Shown piece by piece: positions 5,252-6,774 of a stretch of 6,774 bases of DNA. The number at the start of each line of letters is the position of its first letter. Within the stretch, counting starts at the first letter, position 1. The translations under genes and the position numbers were made by a program. Source of the DNA: JBOGDS01 sp050743075 (GTDB lineage: Bacteria; Actinomycetota; Actinomycetes; Jiangellales; Jiangellaceae); the NCBI GenBank assembly GCA_050743075.1, contig JBOGDS010000132.1, positions 1-6,774 on the forward strand. Reading direction: 5' to 3'. The notes below the pieces were generated by a model. The model was given only the letters and a program-made list of their open reading frames with translations. It searched no databases and had not been told where the DNA came from.

Positions 5252-5584
5252 ATGGCGAAGGCGGGGACGAGGTTGACGATGGCGGACTGCTGCTCGGTGC
5301 TGGTCGAGCCCATCGCCGACGAGCACGCCGCTGAGCTCGCCACCGCGTTCGCCGCGCTCGCTGACCCTGTGCGCCTTCGCTTGTTCTCGATGATCGCCTG
5401 CGCCGGCACGTGCTGCTCCTGCGACCTGGTCGAGCCGATCGGCAAGAGCCAGCCCACCGTCAGCCACCACACCACGGTCCTCGCCGAAGCCGGTCTCATC
5501 ACCGGCGAGAAGATCGGCCGGTGGGTCAACTGGAGTGTCGTGCAAGACAAAGTCGAGCAGCTGCGAGCCGCGCTGGCACGGTGA
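5252..5584 (+). CDS. arsR: ArsR/SmtB-family arsenic-responsive repressor
   Basis: This 110-residue winged-helix metalloregulator starts at the ATG at 5252, placed five bases after GGAGG (5242-5246). The upstream GTG at 5237 would put that ribosome site inside the gene. The fold is shown by ALADPVRLRLFSMIA, then CDLVEPIGKSQPTVSHHTTV with its recognition helix, and a wing at ITGEKIGRWVNWSV. Cysteines occur at 13-14 (ADCCS) and at 50, 54, 55 and 57 (CAGTCCSC). A vicinal pair near the N terminus plus a cysteine in the alpha-3/4 region is the As(III) site described for Corynebacterium glutamicum ArsR (Cys15, Cys16, Cys55), so an As(III)/Sb(III) sensor of that type is likely. It is divergent from arsI, with operators at 5186-5201 and 5219-5234. 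Autoregulation is expected. Confidence 0.93.
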   Translation: MAKAGTRLTMADCCSVLVEPIADEHAAELATAFAALADPVRLRLFSMIACAGTCCSCDLVEPIGKSQPTVSHHTTVLAEAGLITGEKIGRWVNWSVVQDKVEQLRAALAR

Positions 5585-5665
5585 CGTTGGCGACGTGAAG
5601 ATCGGCGCTGGCGCAGAAATTCGGTTGGTGAGTGGTTGGCCGGCGACGTCGTGTGCGTCGTGCGT
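5585..5665. other. Convergent gap between arsR and tetR
   Basis: This is 81 bases between two converging genes. I see no strong hairpin followed by a T run in either direction, so no intrinsic terminator is called. Confidence 0.5.
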
Positions 5666-6280
5666 CTACTGGCGCCGACGGGCGGCCCGCCGCGGCGGTG
5701 ATGCTGCGGAGCGCGGGGCGAGGGAGTCCTTGAGTAGCTCGATCACGGCGGAGTCGCTCATGTCCCGCGGGGCGTGGATGGCGTGGAAGAGCCAGCGTGC
5801 CAACGTGTCCGCGTCGACGTCGGAGCGGACTTGCTTGCGCTGCGCCAGTTGGCTCATGAGCGACGCGAGCGCGGCGACGACTTCGCGTTCGACCGCGTCG
5901 GGCATGGCGGTGTGCTCGGCGGCGAGTGCGTGGGCGAGCGTGCCGACCACATCGCCGGACTCATGGCGGCGATGCCGCTGGCGTTGGCTGCGGGCGAAGT
6001 GCACGACATCGTCGAGCGTCACGGCATCAGAGTTGATCAGCGCCTCGAGATGGCTCCGGTGGTCGCTGAAGTCGCTTGCGTGCCAGGCAAGGACGATCGA
6101 TTCGACGTCCGGGAAGTACTTGTAGAGCGTGGCTCGGCCTATGCCGGCGCGTTCGGCGATGGCCGCCATGGTCACCGACATGGGTCCGTGCTCGTGGAGG
6201 AGCGCGGCGGTGGCGTCCAGGACGGCGTCCTGTACTTGGCGACGGTGGGTGTCGATGGTGTCGGCCCAGATCTTCGGCAT
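5666..6280 (-). CDS. TetR/AcrR-family transcriptional regulator
   Basis: This is a 204-residue TetR-family repressor. The start chosen is ATG at 6280-6278, because family similarity begins with MPKIWADTIDTHRRQVQDAV; a start at 6340 would run through the putative promoter and operator. Its ribosome site is poor. The DNA-binding domain covers about residues 15-62: LDATAALLHEHG, then the helix-turn-helix SVTMAAIAERAGIGRATLYK with YFPDVESIV. The C-terminal ligand domain (about 70-190) is helical, with VVGTLAHALAAEHTAM and DADTLARWLFHAIHAP, and an arginine/alanine-rich end. It is divergent from an ABC-transporter ATPase gene, and an inverted repeat lies between them, so it most likely controls that exporter and itself. 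The ligand is unknown. The partner gene is broken, so the regulator may be orphaned. It is convergent with arsR, with an 81-base gap. Confidence 0.9.
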   Translation of the reverse strand: MPKIWADTIDTHRRQVQDAVLDATAALLHEHGPMSVTMAAIAERAGIGRATLYKYFPDVESIVLAWHASDFSDHRSHLEALINSDAVTLDDVVHFARSQRQRHRRHESGDVVGTLAHALAAEHTAMPDAVEREVVAALASLMSQLAQRKQVRSDVDADTLARWLFHAIHAPRDMSDSAVIELLKDSLAPRSAASPPRRAARRRQ

Positions 6281-6296
6281 ACGCGCTCGACGGCAG

Positions 6297-6348
6297 GATA
6301 CAGTGTGACGCAGCATGACGAGTTGACTTGTTGGCGACACTCTGTATC
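6297..6348. promoter_or_regulatory. Inverted repeat in the tetR/ABC gap, probable TetR operator arms
   Basis: GATACAGTGT (6297-6306) and ACACTCTGTATC (6337-6348) are inverted copies, imperfect only by a two-base insertion (CT) in the right arm. Each arm carries a possible -10 element: TATCCT on the minus strand for tetR, and TATCGT on the plus strand for the ABC gene. The 30-base separation is longer than a standard single TetR site, so the arms may be two related sites or promoter-linked half-sites. Confidence 0.5.
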
Positions 6349-6350
6349 GT
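6323..6350 (+). promoter_or_regulatory. Candidate promoter of the ABC ATPase gene
   Basis: TTGACT (6323-6328), a 16-base spacer and TATCGT (6345-6350) make a reasonable sigma-70-type promoter. It would give a leader of about 25 bases before the GTG at 6382. The -10 lies within the right arm of the inverted repeat. Confidence 0.5.
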
Positions 6351-6381
6351 TCCCTGTCGTGGCCGATGGTGAGCGCGCCTG

Positions 6382-6647
6382 GTGATCGCCATCGAGCAGC
6401 TGTCTAAGACCTACGGCGAACAGGTCGCCGTTGACGGGTTGAGCTTCACCGCGCCGCCGGGTGACGGGCTTCCTCGGCCCGAACGGCGCCGGTAAGACCA
6501 CGACGTTGCGTTGCCTGCTCGGTCTGGCCACGCCGACGTCGGGGCGAGCGCTGGTCAACGGTCGCCCCTATCAGACGCTCGCCGAGCCGCGCCGAGCGGT
6601 CGGAGCGGTAGCTGGAGTCGACCGGCTTTCACCCGGCGAGAACGGGA
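6382..6647 (+). pseudogene. ABC transporter ATP-binding protein, 5' part only, frameshifted
   Basis: The gene starts at GTG 6382 (a weak GGTGAG lies 8 bases before it) with IAIEQLSKTYGEQVAVDGLSF, the usual opening of an ABC-2/daunorubicin-type exporter ATPase. At about 6457-6461 the frame changes; a gain of one base, or a loss of two or five, would explain it. The next frame gives VTGFLGPNGAGKTTTLRCLL with an intact Walker A (GPNGAGKTT), then LATPTSGRALVNGRPY and EPRRAVGAV. An extra base at about 6610-6611 shifts to a third frame, LESTGFHPARTG, and a TGA at 6648-6650, where homologs continue GRxHLRVL. Q-loop, signature motif and Walker B are all missing. It is divergent from tetR, which probably controlled it. 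A nonfunctional remnant is the plain reading, unless the indels are sequence errors; even then similarity stops at about 6647. Confidence 0.85.
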
Positions 6648-6774
6648 TGACGTGTGTCTGAGTTCGTGTCGCAGATCTGGGTTCGATTAGCCAACATCGC
6701 CGGGCCTCCGGGGCGGTGCTGCTCGGCGTTGCTCTCGATGGTAGGTGAGGCGTCGGAGGCGGGCCTCTTCAAGC
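6648..6774. other. Unassigned tail after the broken ABC gene
   Basis: Nothing here continues the ABC ATPase in any frame. A + frame from a GTG at 6654 is open to the window edge (about 40 codons, beginning VSEFVSQIWVRLANIAG), and a minus frame from the edge is open to about 6632. I recognise neither, and no ribosome site supports the + start. No transposon end, tRNA or clear terminator is visible. Confidence 0.4.

Noticed and set aside
5672..5705. G+C-rich hairpin-like run as a terminator
   Set aside because: It lies inside the tetR coding end, encodes its arginine/alanine tail and has no T run.
6675..6700. GGTTCGATT as a tRNA T-loop
   Set aside because: The flanking bases do not form a T-stem and no acceptor or anticodon stem is present.

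Overview
The window reads as chromosomal DNA of a high-G+C actinobacterium. Codon third positions are mostly G or C, GTG starts are common, and the families present (TIGR03086/maleylpyruvate-isomerase-like, DUF899, TfoX-N, CadI/ArsI, rhodanese-CBS) are typical of Actinobacteria. No phylum marker is present, so nothing finer is claimed. There are no tRNA, rRNA, CRISPR or intact transposon features.

Layout. (1) 83-716 (+): a rhodanese plus CBS-type protein broken by an in-frame TGA at a cysteine position and by two single-base deletions. (2) 738-2346 (-): a tight four-gene operon arsR-type regulator > SRPBCC (AHSA1-like) > TfoX-N protein > SRPBCC. Two of its three gene joints are GTGA stop/start overlaps. 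It is divergent from (3) 2413-3642 (+), a 409-residue fusion of a TIGR03086-like domain and a DUF899 thioredoxin-like domain. A strong 8-bp inverted repeat (2377-2398) sits between them and is the likely operator. (4) 3649-4772 (-): a mosaic of three gene fragments in one orientation: an aquaporin cut inside its second NPA motif, about 50 codons of a DinG-type helicase, and an SRPBCC protein that has lost its N terminus and carries a frameshift. (5) 4733-5584: an arsenic module. The ArsI/CadI-like dioxygenase (-) leads into the truncated aquaporin and is divergent from a cysteine-rich ArsR repressor (+). Two matching operators overlay -35 boxes in the gap. (6) 5666-6280 (-): a TetR regulator, divergent from (7) 6382-6647 (+), the decayed 5' part of an ABC transporter ATPase gene. 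The last 124 bases are not recognisable.

Functionally, the window has three regulator-centred divergent units (SRPBCC/TfoX/DUF899, arsenic, TetR-ABC), separated by or ending in broken genes. The arsenic unit fits trivalent arsenical sensing (ArsR), C-As bond cleavage (ArsI) and metalloid permeation (aquaporin), but the aquaporin is truncated and no arsC or efflux gene is in view. Several of the breaks are single-base losses at short G/C runs, so sequencing or assembly error competes with real gene decay. This matters for the most intriguing signal, the in-frame TGA followed by a SECIS-like hairpin in the rhodanese gene.
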